A stretch of DNA of 64,000 bases, taken from the NCBI GenBank assembly GCA_005502925.1, contig SCPD01000015.1:123462-187461 (forward strand). Direction: 5' to 3'. Positions 6,689 to 16,344 of this stretch are shown here, piece after piece (position 1 is the stretch's first letter; the number at the start of each line of letters is the position of its first letter). A model generated the notes under the pieces. The model was not told the origin of the DNA and did no database searches. It saw only the letters and a program-made list of their open reading frames with translations. Source of the stretch: Rhizobiales bacterium Y(2018) (GTDB taxonomy: Bacteria; Pseudomonadota; Alphaproteobacteria; Rhizobiales; Aestuariivirgaceae). A program made the position numbers and the translations under genes.

Positions 6689-9076
6689 TCAGGCGGCGTC
6701 GAGCGCCGCGTGAATCATGCTGGGTGTGATCGGGGTATGCCGGAATGTTCCGCCGCCCAGCGCTTTCAACGCATCTTCCACCCCCGAGGCGACCACGGCG
6801 CCGACCGCGATGCAGCCCGCCTCGCCGACACCCTTCACGCCGAGCGCGTTGAGCGGCGATGGTGTCTCGAGATGGTGGATTTCGACATCGGGAATCTCGG
6901 TCGCATAGGGGACGAGGAAATCGACAAAATTGGCGTTGAGCATATTGCCGGTCTCGTCGAACTCGATCCGCTCATACATGGCGCCGCCGAGCCCTTGCGC
7001 GATACCGCCCATGACCTGGCCTTCGACGATCATCGGATTGATCATGTTGCCGCAGTCATGGATGCAGACATATTTGCGGATGGTCACGCTGCACAGTTCC
7101 GGATCGACCTCGATGAGGGCGCCATGCACGCCATAGGCCCAGGTGGCGCAGGGCGGGCTGTAATAATCAGTAGCTTCGAGACCGGGATGCTCGCCCTCAT
7201 CCAGCGAGGGGCCGTCATGACGGCTCGCCGGCGCGAACTGGGTCGCCGCCTGTGCCGCCTCGTTGAAGGCATAACGCAGCGGATTGGTCGCCGTGGCGAC
7301 CGCCGATAACGGCACTTTGCGGTCGGTGCCTTTGATCCACGCGGCGCCGTCCTTGAGCTCGACGTCGCCGACATCGGCCTCCAGCATGTTGGCGGCCGCC
7401 TGGAGCGCCTTGCGCTTGACGATCATCGCCGATTTGTGGATGGCATTGCCCGAAACCACCGCGGCGCGGCTGGCGAAGGTGGCCACACCCCAGTCGAAGG
7501 CCTTGGTGTCGCCTTCGACCAGGATCACGTCTTCGGGCTTCACACCCAGCTGATCGGCGGCGATCTGCGCGAAGACCGTGTCATGCCCCTGCCCTTGCGA
7601 AGTCAGGCCGGTATTCACATAGACCTTGCCGGTGATCGGATGAATGCGGACATGTCCGCCTTCGTAAGGCCCAAGCCCGGTGCCTTCGACATAGAAGGCG
7701 AGACCGAGGCCGAGATGTTTGCCCTCGGCGCGCGCTTTGGCCTGCTCGGCAGCGAATGAGGGGGCATCGAGCCGCTCCTCCATCATCGCCAGCGCCTTGT
7801 GATACTGGCCGCTGTCCAGGCTCACTTTCAGGCCATCGGCGAAGATCAGCCCTTCGCGATCGTACGGAAACTCATGGTCGGCGATGAGATTGCGCCGGCG
7901 GATCTCGAAGCGGTCGAGGCCCAATTCGTCGGCGAGCTGATCCATCGCGCGCTCGATCGCGAAACAGGCTTGCGGGCGACCACAGCCACGATAGGGCGTG
8001 ACCGGCACGGTCGGCGTGTAGATGGCCTTGAACTCGACCCAGATATTCGGAATGCGATAGGGGCCGGCGATCGAGGTCGACGCGACCTGCGCCACGGCGA
8101 TGCCATAGGGGATGAAGGCGCCGGTGTCGTGCAGGAAGCTGTCGCGCAGCGCGATCACCTCGCCCGTCTTTTTGGCATAGAGCTCCATGAAGTGGATCTG
8201 GGTGCGCTCCTGCGAGGAGCCGACGAAGTTCTCGCGCCGGTCCTCGATATATTTCACCGGCCGCCCCAGCTGCATCGCCGCCATAGGCACCAAGAGCTCG
8301 TCGGGATAGAACAGCAGCACCTTCTGCCCGAAACCGCCGCCGACATTGGGCGCAATGACCCGGACTTTGTCCTCGTCGAGCTTGAAGATGGAGGCGAGGC
8401 CGCCGCGCACCGAGATCGGCGCCTGGGTTCCGTCCCACACGGTGAGCTCGCCCGTCACTTCGTCGAACTGGGCCGCGACGGCGCGGCATTCCATCGGCGC
8501 CGCGGTGGAACGGTCGACCTGCACGCGGATCTTGGTCACATGCTCGGCCTGGGCGATCGCGCTGTCGGGATAGCCGCAGACCTGCACGAAATGGGCGGCG
8601 ACATTACGTTCATGTGTGTCGTGCACCAATGGCGCATCATCGAGGATCGCTTTCTCCAGGTCGATCTCGACGTCACGCGGATCATAGTCGACATCGACGA
8701 GGGCCGCGGCATCCTCCGCCGTATAGCGGTCGACCGCGACGACCATCGCCACCGTCTGTCCGACATAATAAACATCGTCGCGCGCCAGCGGCCGCTGGGT
8801 GCGCGCATCATGCATGGAGGAATGCGGGATGAGCAGCGGCATCTCGATATCGAGCGGCCCGACATTGTCGCATGTATAGACTGCGGCGACGCCCGGATGC
8901 GCCACCGCCGCCGAGATGTCGATGGAGTTGATGCGGGCCCGCGCGAAGGGGCTGCGCACGAAGGCCACATGCAGCGCCTGGGCAAGCGGAATATCGTCGA
9001 TGAAGGAGCCTTCCCCGCGCAACAGCTGGGGATCGATATTGCGCTTGATCCGGGCACCGAACAGTCGTGTCGACAT
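6689..9076 (-). CDS. Molybdenum hydroxylase large subunit (xanthine dehydrogenase / CoxL family)
   Basis: About 795 residues, molybdopterin-cytosine-dinucleotide-binding subunit of an XDH-family hydroxylase. The N-terminal aldehyde-oxidase a/b hammerhead region begins GARIKRNIDPQLLRGEGSF. The core has NVGGGFGQK, and the active-site loop reads YRGCGRPQA rather than the AYRCSFR loop of true CO dehydrogenase. The catalytic Glu lies in KGVGEAG (about residue 752). It therefore probably hydroxylates a heterocycle or aldehyde at a carbon, not CO. The ATG at MSTRLFG lies 5 bases after the 2Fe-2S subunit stop. Substrate not determined; the context suggests a pyrimidine-like ring. Confidence 0.92.
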   Translation of the reverse strand: MSTRLFGARIKRNIDPQLLRGEGSFIDDIPLAQALHVAFVRSPFARARINSIDISAAVAHPGVAAVYTCDNVGPLDIEMPLLIPHSSMHDARTQRPLARDDVYYVGQTVAMVVAVDRYTAEDAAALVDVDYDPRDVEIDLEKAILDDAPLVHDTHERNVAAHFVQVCGYPDSAIAQAEHVTKIRVQVDRSTAAPMECRAVAAQFDEVTGELTVWDGTQAPISVRGGLASIFKLDEDKVRVIAPNVGGGFGQKVLLFYPDELLVPMAAMQLGRPVKYIEDRRENFVGSSQERTQIHFMELYAKKTGEVIALRDSFLHDTGAFIPYGIAVAQVASTSIAGPYRIPNIWVEFKAIYTPTVPVTPYRGCGRPQACFAIERAMDQLADELGLDRFEIRRRNLIADHEFPYDREGLIFADGLKVSLDSGQYHKALAMMEERLDAPSFAAEQAKARAEGKHLGLGLAFYVEGTGLGPYEGGHVRIHPITGKVYVNTGLTSQGQGHDTVFAQIAADQLGVKPEDVILVEGDTKAFDWGVATFASRAAVVSGNAIHKSAMIVKRKALQAAANMLEADVGDVELKDGAAWIKGTDRKVPLSAVATATNPLRYAFNEAAQAATQFAPASRHDGPSLDEGEHPGLEATDYYSPPCATWAYGVHGALIEVDPELCSVTIRKYVCIHDCGNMINPMIVEGQVMGGIAQGLGGAMYERIEFDETGNMLNANFVDFLVPYATEIPDVEIHHLETPSPLNALGVKGVGEAGCIAVGAVVASGVEDALKALGGGTFRHTPITPSMIHAALDAA

Positions 9077-9081
9077 GGGGG

Positions 9082-9624
<543 letters not shown>

Positions 9625-9636
9625 GGTGTCGATCTC

Positions 9637-10500
9637 CTATTGCGCCCGCGCCGCGGCTTTTTCCACCGCGCGGCGGACGAGCGAAGCGAAAAGATGCTTG
9701 CGATAGCCGGCGGTGGCATGCATGTCGCCCGGCGCCGTCACGACGGCGCAGGCCGCGTCGCCGGCGGCTTTGATATCGGCGGCGGTGAGCCGGGTGCCGG
9801 CAAGGATCTGCTCGGCGGCGAAAAGGCGCAGCGGCTTCGAGGAAACGCCGCAGGCGGCCAGCGCCACGGTGGCGACGGCACCGGCGCCGTTGCGCGTCAG
9901 GATGCAGCCTGCCGCGGCGATGGCATAGTCGCCATGGCGGCGCGTGAACTCCTCGAAGGCGAAGCCGGCACCCGGCGGCAGAACGGGAAATTGCGCTTCC
10001 ACCACCATCTCGTCCGGCTGGCGCGATGTCGTCATGTGAAACTGGAAGAAATCCTGAGCGGCGATCTCGCGCCGGCCATCCGATCCCGCCACCAGCACGC
10101 TGCCGCCGGTGAGCACGAGGATCATCGGCATCTCGGCGGCGGCATCGGCATGACAGAGGCTGCCGACAACGGTGCCGCGATTGCGGATCGGGATATGGGC
10201 GACATGACCGAGAGCCGCGCGCAGAACCGGGTTGGCGGCGGCGGCGCCGTCATGCAACTCGACCTCGCGGTGACGCGCCATGGCGCCGACGGCGATCTTG
10301 CCGTTGCCGACGGTGATATGCGCGAGGCCTGGAATGTTCTGGATGTCGATCAGGCGCGACGGGCTGGCGAGGCGCATATTCATCGCCGGGATCAGGCTCT
10401 GTCCGCCGGCCAGGATCATGGCCCCCGAATCTTCCTTCAGCAGAGAGATCGCCTCATCCACCGAGCGCGGCGCCACATAGTCGAACAGGGAAGGCTTCAC
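9637..10500 (-). CDS. Molybdenum hydroxylase FAD subunit (CoxM-type)
   Basis: A 287-residue FAD-binding medium subunit. It has the first FAD-binding loop AGGQSLIPAMNMRLA (about residues 31-45) and the second, TVVGSLCHADAAAEMP, followed by the C-terminal CO-dehydrogenase flavoprotein domain. It passes electrons from the 2Fe-2S subunit to an acceptor. It is the first gene of the unit, with the regulatory element at 10630-10661 about 130 bases upstream. Confidence 0.94.
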   Translation of the reverse strand: MKPSLFDYVAPRSVDEAISLLKEDSGAMILAGGQSLIPAMNMRLASPSRLIDIQNIPGLAHITVGNGKIAVGAMARHREVELHDGAAAANPVLRAALGHVAHIPIRNRGTVVGSLCHADAAAEMPMILVLTGGSVLVAGSDGRREIAAQDFFQFHMTTSRQPDEMVVEAQFPVLPPGAGFAFEEFTRRHGDYAIAAAGCILTRNGAGAVATVALAACGVSSKPLRLFAAEQILAGTRLTAADIKAAGDAACAVVTAPGDMHATAGYRKHLFASLVRRAVEKAAARAQ

Positions 10501-10629
10501 GGGCGCACCTCCCGCCTGCTGCCGCGGGATCTCGGTGAGATCCCGGATGTCGCCATGTTCCGCTGCGAAGCCATTTTCGGCACTGCGTTTCCCCGGCTAT
10601 GGAGGCTCTTCGAGGAGCCTTCGTGTTTT

Positions 10630-10661
10630 ATCCACATAATGGATATGATATCGAATATGAT
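10630..10661. promoter_or_regulatory. Candidate IclR operator, site A (molybdenum hydroxylase unit)
   Basis: ATCCA-CATAA-TGGAT (10630-10644) followed by ATGATATCGAATATGAT. It matches sites at 13050, 22648 and 28784 in the same orientation. It lies between the end of the EamA transporter gene and the start of the FAD subunit gene. Assignment to the IclR protein at 13164 is inference from shared occurrence. Confidence 0.6.
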
Positions 10662-10694
10662 GATACTGATCGACGCCTTGCCCTGTCAATACTG

Positions 10695-11606
10695 TTATCT
10701 GGGCTGCTGCTCGCGATTGACCAGCGCGACACCGGCGAGGATCAGGGCCACCGCGACCCACACCACGGCGGACAGGGGCTCGGCGAAGAACAGGACGGCA
10801 AAGGCGACGCCGACTCCGGTATGCACATAGCTGATCTGGCTGAGATAGACAGGACCGCCGATCTGCTGCAGCCGGAAGAACAAGGCATAGCCGATGCCGC
10901 TTGCGAGACTTTGCAAGACGATGAGATGCCATCCGGCGCCAAGGCCCGCGACGACATCCGTCTTCTGGCCGAACAGCCAGGCGATCAGAAGAAAGGCGGT
11001 GAGCCCCAGCGCCGCGGCCGCCAGCGTCATCGCCGCGAGTGGCAAAGGTTTCTCAGCCTTGGGCCAGGCAACCGTCCTGAACACATTGCCGGCGGCAAGC
11101 GCGAGCGGCGTCACCAGCGCGGCGAAGTACCAGATGGCCGGCGCCGTCTCACCGAAGCTGCCGGCATTGCGTGAGATCAGGATGAGCAGCGCGCCGGCGA
11201 GACCGGAGGCAAGGCCCACGAGCCGCAAAAGGCTCGGACGCTCGAGGCCGAGCGCAGCGACGATGGCCAGCGTGATGATGGGAGCCAGCGATTGCAGGAT
11301 CGCAGGGATGCCCGAGCCCAGATGCGGAATCACCGCCACCAGCATGCCGAAGGGGATGGCGAAGGTCAGTTGCCCGGCAACCAGCGCATATTTGACGACA
11401 CCCAGGCGCGCTGTCGTCGGAGCGCCGGAAAGCCACGCGGCCAGGAACAGCACCAGGCTCGCCCCGAAGGCGCTCGCCGCAGCGTAGAGGAGCGGCGGCA
11501 CGCCGGCCTCTCCGGCCAGCCGGCCGAGAGGAAAGATCAGCCCGATGCAGCTTCCCGCCGCGAAGAGAAGCAGCACCGGCTCGAGCCTGAGCGACGAACT
11601 GCTCAT
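10695..11606 (-). CDS. EamA/DMT-family transporter
   Basis: Integral membrane protein of 303 residues with about ten hydrophobic helices in two EamA halves, as in drug/metabolite exporters. The second half ends with AVLFFAEPLSAVVWVAVALILAGVALVN, typical of the family's last two helices. The ATG overlaps the amidase stop by four bases (ATGA), so the two are translationally coupled. It may export a product or an excess intermediate; the substrate cannot be read from sequence. Confidence 0.88.
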   Translation of the reverse strand: MSSSSLRLEPVLLLFAAGSCIGLIFPLGRLAGEAGVPPLLYAAASAFGASLVLFLAAWLSGAPTTARLGVVKYALVAGQLTFAIPFGMLVAVIPHLGSGIPAILQSLAPIITLAIVAALGLERPSLLRLVGLASGLAGALLILISRNAGSFGETAPAIWYFAALVTPLALAAGNVFRTVAWPKAEKPLPLAAMTLAAAALGLTAFLLIAWLFGQKTDVVAGLGAGWHLIVLQSLASGIGYALFFRLQQIGGPVYLSQISYVHTGVGVAFAVLFFAEPLSAVVWVAVALILAGVALVNREQQPR

Positions 11607-13021
11607 GCGGCGCCCCTCGGTTCGATCGGCCGCGCCAGCGATGCCGCAAGCACACTCTCGCACCATGCCGCGACCCGAAGCAGTTCGGCTTCCCCATGAG
11701 GCTTGCCGATGATCTGCAGCCCGACCGGCAGGCCATTCTCGCTCAAGCCACAGGGGATCGAGATCGCCGGGCATCCGCAAACGGTGACGGCATAACCGAG
11801 CAGCAACCAGTCGAGATAGGTCTCGAGCGTTTCGCCGTCGATTTCGCGCACGAAGCGCTCGGTCACCGGAAAGGCCTCGACCGGTGCGGCGGGCGCGATC
11901 AGGAAGTCGTGCTCCTCCAGGAAAGCCAGCATGTCGCGGCGCGACTGTGCGCGGCGCGCTTCGGCGAGCGCGATCTCGGCCGCCGTGAGCTTGAGGCCCT
12001 GCTCGATATTCCACACCACTTCCGGCTTGAGCTTGTTCCGCGCGGTCTGCAGAACCTCCTGCCGCAAAGCCGCGAACTGGAAGGCGCGCAATGTCCGGAA
12101 GGCGCCGTCGGCGAGGCTCAGATCAGGATGCGTCTCGGCGACCGCGAGTCCCGCAGCGGCGAGCTTCCCGACCGCCTGTTCGATCGTCGCGCGTACCGGG
12201 CGCGCGACCCGCGCGACGCCGAGATCCATGCTGAAGGCGACCCGCTTCGGCCGTTCAGCCGTCATGGCGGCGGCCCGGTAGCCCATGGGCGATACCGGCC
12301 GCGACAGCGGATCGCGCCGGTCGAAGCGGGCAAATCCATCGAGGCCGAGCGCCACATCGGCGACGCTGCGGGCCAGCGGCCCGATCACCGACAGCACCTG
12401 GAACGGCAAGGCATTGGGCCCTTGCGGCACGAGGCCGGGGCTGGGCCTGAGGCCGACGATATTGCAGAAGGCCGCCGGATACCGCACCGAGCAGGCGAAG
12501 TCCGATCCTTGCGCGATGAAGGCCATGCCGCTGGCGACCGCCGCCGCGGCCCCACCGGACGATCCCGCCGCCGACAAAGCGATATTCCAGGGATTGCGCG
12601 TGGCGCCGAACACATCGTTGAACGTATTGGCCCCCGCCTCGAATTCCGGCGTGTTCGACTTCGCATAGACGACGCCGCCGGCGGCCTCGATGGCCTGGAC
12701 GCAATAGTCCGACCTGGCCGCGATATGATCGGCGAAGGCGCGCGAGCCCCAGGTGGTGCGCACCCCTTCGACTTCATATGAATCCTTGATCGGCACCGGC
12801 AGGCCGGCCAGCACCCCGCGTTCGCCGGGCGGCAGTTTCTCGAGCGCCGCGGCCCACGCGCGGGCCCGCTCGAAACAGGTGGTCGGGAGCGCATTGAGCG
12901 CCGGATTGACTGCACTGACCCGTTGCTCCAGTGCGGCGATCAATTCGCTTGGCGACAGCTCGCCTTGGCGAAGTCCGTCGACCGCGGCGCATGCCGAGAG
13001 AGTGTGAAGAAGATCATCCAT
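11603..13021 (-). CDS. Amidase-signature-family hydrolase
   Basis: A 472-residue cytoplasmic amidase. The catalytic Lys is in VPIKDSYEVEG and the cis-Ser loop is AAGSSGGAAAAVASG. The nucleophile Ser is in ACSVRYPAAF, where the usual GGS is ACS. The start at MDDLLHTL has GGAGGAG just upstream. It is divergent from the IclR regulator, with a candidate operator at 13050. Members of this family cleave linear amides, including ureido acids such as ureidomalonate in described oxidative pyrimidine pathways. That role here is inference. Confidence 0.9.
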   Translation of the reverse strand: MDDLLHTLSACAAVDGLRQGELSPSELIAALEQRVSAVNPALNALPTTCFERARAWAAALEKLPPGERGVLAGLPVPIKDSYEVEGVRTTWGSRAFADHIAARSDYCVQAIEAAGGVVYAKSNTPEFEAGANTFNDVFGATRNPWNIALSAAGSSGGAAAAVASGMAFIAQGSDFACSVRYPAAFCNIVGLRPSPGLVPQGPNALPFQVLSVIGPLARSVADVALGLDGFARFDRRDPLSRPVSPMGYRAAAMTAERPKRVAFSMDLGVARVARPVRATIEQAVGKLAAAGLAVAETHPDLSLADGAFRTLRAFQFAALRQEVLQTARNKLKPEVVWNIEQGLKLTAAEIALAEARRAQSRRDMLAFLEEHDFLIAPAAPVEAFPVTERFVREIDGETLETYLDWLLLGYAVTVCGCPAISIPCGLSENGLPVGLQIIGKPHGEAELLRVAAWCESVLAASLARPIEPRGAA

Positions 13022-13049
13022 GCGCCCTCTCCTCCACAAGCCTACTGGC

Positions 13050-13088
13050 ATCCGATGAGCGGATAGAGTATATGCTATTTGAATATCG
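13050..13088. promoter_or_regulatory. Candidate IclR operator, site B (regulator/amidase intergenic)
   Basis: ATCCG-ATGAG-CGGAT (13050-13064) followed by AGAGTATATGCTATTTGAATATC. The half sites differ from the others by one compensated base pair (A/T to G/C), which supports a real dyad. It lies between the divergent amidase and IclR genes, so it would allow autoregulation. Confidence 0.55.
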
Positions 13089-13163
13089 GGATCGATCGAT
13101 ATCCCGCCCCTGGCAGGGACGGCTGCCGGCGGATGTTACCCCAGACAATGGCAGGAGTCGCCT

Positions 13164-13973
13164 GTGGCGAAAGCGAAAGTCAAATCCAGTCGGGCGGCGG
13201 ACGGCGATCGGGCCAGCCAGTTGCGCGGCATGTCGCGGTCTTTCGCGGTGCTCGAGCAGATCGCCGCCTCGCCGAGCCGCGTTGTGGATGTCACACGCGC
13301 GCTCGACCTCCCCTGGGCCACCGTTCACCGCACCATCATCCAGCTCGAAAAGGCGCAATTCCTGCGCCGCGATCCGGAAAGCAACCGCTACGAGATCGGC
13401 CCTCGCCTCTGGTATATCGGCTCGGCCTATCTGTCGAACAACCGCGTGCTCAACACCGCGATGGCCTATCTCGGCCAGATGCAGGACGTCGAGGGCGTGG
13501 CGGTGCAGATCGTCGAGCGCAGCGGCTGGCAGTCGGTGGCGATCTATTCGGCCCAGCGTTTCGGCGAGGACATCACCAAGGCGCATTACGGCCACCATTT
13601 TCCGCTGCATTGCGGATCGAAAGGCCAGATCCTTCTCGCTTATGAGGACCCGGCCTTCATCGCGCTTTATCTCAAGCGCAATCTCGAAAAGCTGACCAGC
13701 GAGACGATCACCGATCCGGCGGAATTGCGTAAACGCCTCGCCGAGATCCGCGAGGCGGGCTTCGCGCAGACCGTCGCCGATGTGCAGCCTTTCACCGGTT
13801 CGCTCGCCGCCCCCATCCGCGACAGCAGCGGCCGTGTCGTGGCATCGCTGTGTTTCGTCTTCCGCAAGACGATGCTGCGCAACGAGAAGCGCCGCGAGGA
13901 GCTGCAGGAGCGCATTGTCCACACGGCGCATTCCATTTCCTTCGATCTGGGCTGGCGCCCGGGGCAAGGCTGA
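13164..13973 (+). CDS. IclR-family transcriptional regulator
   Basis: A 269-residue DNA-binding regulator. The N-terminal winged helix (about residues 20-80) carries SFAVLEQIAASPSRVVDVTRALDLPWATVHRTI. The effector-binding domain follows with HCGSKGQILLAY and GFAQTVADVQPFTGSLAAPI. The start is a GTG with a CAGGAG motif 8-10 bases upstream; an out-of-frame ATG precedes it. Its central place among five units sharing one dyad makes it the likely controller of the 1.9-28.8 kb cluster. Members of this family often bind the pathway substrate or a ring-cleavage intermediate. Confidence 0.93.
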   Translation: MAKAKVKSSRAADGDRASQLRGMSRSFAVLEQIAASPSRVVDVTRALDLPWATVHRTIIQLEKAQFLRRDPESNRYEIGPRLWYIGSAYLSNNRVLNTAMAYLGQMQDVEGVAVQIVERSGWQSVAIYSAQRFGEDITKAHYGHHFPLHCGSKGQILLAYEDPAFIALYLKRNLEKLTSETITDPAELRKRLAEIREAGFAQTVADVQPFTGSLAAPIRDSSGRVVASLCFVFRKTMLRNEKRREELQERIVHTAHSISFDLGWRPGQG

Positions 13974-13981
13974 CGCCCGCC

Positions 13982-14761
13982 TCACTTGCGCTCTTCGTAG
14001 GAACCGCGCAGCGTCTTGAACGTCTCCTCGAGCGCCGCCACGGTGGTGTGGATGAAGACTTCTCCAGCTTCCGCGGTCGCATGTGTCGGGTCGCCGAAGA
14101 TCGCGGCATGGCCCGCTTCCGGACGCGGCCGGCGCATATAGGTCCGGGTCGGATTGGTCGGCGCCACCAGATCCCAGCCGACCGGCCCGTATTTGGCGCC
14201 GGCGAGTCTCTCCATTTTCACCAGATGCGGCCTTGTGGCGAGCTGGAAGGCGGTCTCGAACTCGCAGCCATGCCCCATGCCGCCGGCAACCGATTTGCGC
14301 AGCTCATTGATCTTGGCCGCGCCCGGCTCCCAATAGCTGACCGCCGAGACCTTGAATGTATGCTGGGTATCGAGCTCATCCACCAGGTGACGCGCCACCG
14401 CATCATTCGCCGTGCCATTGGGCCGGTTGCCATTGAGGATGATCAGATGCTCGAAGCCCTGGCGCAACAGCGCCGCGCCGATTTCGAAGAGCATCATCTG
14501 ATAGGTGGGAATGGAGAGCGATATCGTTCCCGGAAAAAATTCGAAAGTCTTGGAGATGCCATAGGCGACGGGGGGCGCGACCAGCGCGTTGATGCGCTCC
14601 GCCAGGAGCCAGGCGATGTGCTCGACCTGATGCGTGTCGGTGTCGGTCGGCATATGCGGACCATGCGCCTCGGTGGCGCCGGTCGGCAGGATGACGGCGC
14701 GTTTCGCCTTGATCGCCTCGGCGATTTCCATCTGCGTCATATTGGACATGCGGTGTTCCAT
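13982..14761 (-). CDS. Creatininase-family protein with altered metal site
   Basis: A 259-residue member of the creatinine amidohydrolase fold. The first metal motif is intact: TGATEAHGPHMPTDTD supplies Glu31, His33 and Asp42. The second motif, normally NGHGGN or NGHYEN, reads LNGNRPNG, so the metal-binding His is Asn112. I checked the codons directly (AAT GGC AAC CGG CCC). The enzyme may bind one metal, use another ligand or have lost activity. It is convergent with the IclR gene (8-base gap) and divergent from malonyl-CoA decarboxylase, with candidate site C between. Confidence 0.85.
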   Translation of the reverse strand: MEHRMSNMTQMEIAEAIKAKRAVILPTGATEAHGPHMPTDTDTHQVEHIAWLLAERINALVAPPVAYGISKTFEFFPGTISLSIPTYQMMLFEIGAALLRQGFEHLIILNGNRPNGTANDAVARHLVDELDTQHTFKVSAVSYWEPGAAKINELRKSVAGGMGHGCEFETAFQLATRPHLVKMERLAGAKYGPVGWDLVAPTNPTRTYMRRPRPEAGHAAIFGDPTHATAEAGEVFIHTTVAALEETFKTLRGSYEERK

Positions 14762-14811
14762 GGCCGGCTTTCCCTCTTCTCGGGCTTGCGCTCGCCCGCA
14801 ATGACATTCAT

Positions 14812-14848
14812 ACTCAAAATATGGATACGATAGCTAATATATGAACAT
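14812..14848. promoter_or_regulatory. Candidate IclR half site, site C (creatininase / malonate genes)
   Basis: TGGATACGATA (14822-14832) is followed by GCTAATATATGAACATG, close to the right part of site D (TTCATATTATGCACATG). The left ATCCA half is not conserved. It lies in the 152-bp divergent region between the creatininase-family gene and the malonyl-CoA decarboxylase gene. Confidence 0.4.
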
Positions 14849-14913
14849 GTAAAGCGGGCGTAGTGCAAGCGTCATCTGCACCCCATATTTGTGGGTAAAC
14901 AGCTGGGAGACCC

Positions 14914-16344
14914 ATGATGAACGCCATCAACCCGGAAAATGCCTTCTGGAGCGACCTCTTCGCCAGGATCGCCGAGCGCGGGCGCCAATGGCTCGGCCGG
15001 CCACTGCCGGCGGGTGCATCGGCCGAAAGCCGCATCGGTGAACTGGCCTCGAGTCTCATCTCGACCAAGGGCGAGGCATCCGGCGTTGCTCTGGCGCGCG
15101 CCCTCGTCGCGCAATGGAAGAGCATGGATAAGCCGGCGCGACGCGCCTGGTTCGAGATGCTGGCGCAGGATTTCGGTCCCGATGCGGAGAAGCTCACCGA
15201 TGCCGTCGGGCAATGGCAGGCGCAGCCGACGCCCGCTGCAGCACAGAAATTGCACGCCGCCGCCGAGCCGCTGCGCCAGGAACTCTTACGCCGCATCAAC
15301 CTCGCGCCCGGCGGCACCGCAGCGCTCGTCGAGATGCGCGCGGAGCTACTCACCCATTTGCGCGACACACCCGCGCTGGAGGCCGTCGAGGCCGACTTCG
15401 TCCATCTCCTGACCTCGTGGTTCAATCGCGGCTTCCTGCTGCTGCGCCCGATCGACTGGGCCTCGCCGGCGAATGTCCTCGAGAAGATCATCCATTATGA
15501 AGCGGTGCATGAGATCAAGGACTGGAACGATCTGCGCCGCCGCCTCGCTCCGCGCGACCGCCGCTGCTTCGCCTTCTTCCACCCGCAGATGCCGGACGAG
15601 CCTTTGATCTTCGTCGAGGTGGCCTTGACCTCCGGCATTCCCGGAAATATCGGTGAGCTCCTGTCGGAGGAGCGCACCGCGCTCGAGCTTCCCAGCACCG
15701 ACACGGCGGTCTTTTATTCCATTTCCAACACGCAGGTCGGGCTCAAGGGCGTTTCCTTCGGCAATTTCCTGATCAAGCAGGTCGTCGAAGAGCTGCTGCG
15801 CGAAATGCCGTGGCTCAAGACCTTCGTCACCTTGTCGCCGGTGCCGGGCTTCGCGGCCTGGCTGAAAGCCGCGCGCCAGGACGACTCCCCGCTTCTCGCC
15901 GCGATCGCCGATCACGACCAACTGGCGGCACTCGACCAACCCGGCTGGCAGGAGAATGCCGAGGACCGCGAGGCGCTGGCACCGGCGCTCCGCCAGGCCG
16001 CGGCAACCTATTTGCTGCAGGCGAAGGGCGCCAATCGCCGGCCGCTCGATCCCGTCGCCCGATTCCATCTCGGCAATGGCGCCAGGCTCGAACGCATACA
16101 CGCTTCGGCCGACTTGTCCGCCAAGGGGCTGCGCCAGTCCCATGGCGTGATGGTCAATTATCTTTATGATCTCGGCGCCATCGAGAAGAATCATGAGGAT
16201 TATGCCGACAGTGGAGAGGTTGCGCATTCATCTGCGATCCGGAAGATTCAGGCCGGCGATCTGTCGGCAAACATGTTGACCCGAAACGTCCAGAGCCTGC
16301 TCGGCTCGGAAAAACCAAGAAAGAAGGAAGCCAAGATCTCATGA
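14914..16344 (+). CDS. matA: Malonyl-CoA decarboxylase
   Basis: A 476-residue enzyme converting malonyl-CoA to acetyl-CoA and CO2. The N-terminal half is the helical oligomerisation domain. The C-terminal GNAT-like catalytic domain contains RRCFAFFHP, EVALTSGIPGNI, VFYSISNTQVGLKGVSFGNF and TLSPVPGF, all characteristic of the family. A GGGAG ribosome-binding site precedes the ATGATG start. The stop overlaps the malonyl-CoA synthetase start by four bases (ATGA), giving a coupled malonate-use pair. The C-terminal RKKEAKIS tail is not a peroxisomal signal here. Confidence 0.95.
   Translation: MMNAINPENAFWSDLFARIAERGRQWLGRPLPAGASAESRIGELASSLISTKGEASGVALARALVAQWKSMDKPARRAWFEMLAQDFGPDAEKLTDAVGQWQAQPTPAAAQKLHAAAEPLRQELLRRINLAPGGTAALVEMRAELLTHLRDTPALEAVEADFVHLLTSWFNRGFLLLRPIDWASPANVLEKIIHYEAVHEIKDWNDLRRRLAPRDRRCFAFFHPQMPDEPLIFVEVALTSGIPGNIGELLSEERTALELPSTDTAVFYSISNTQVGLKGVSFGNFLIKQVVEELLREMPWLKTFVTLSPVPGFAAWLKAARQDDSPLLAAIADHDQLAALDQPGWQENAEDREALAPALRQAAATYLLQAKGANRRPLDPVARFHLGNGARLERIHASADLSAKGLRQSHGVMVNYLYDLGAIEKNHEDYADSGEVAHSSAIRKIQAGDLSANMLTRNVQSLLGSEKPRKKEAKIS

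Noticed and set aside
7900..8100. True CO dehydrogenase active site in the large subunit
   Set aside because: The loop is YRGCGRPQA, not AYRCSFR.
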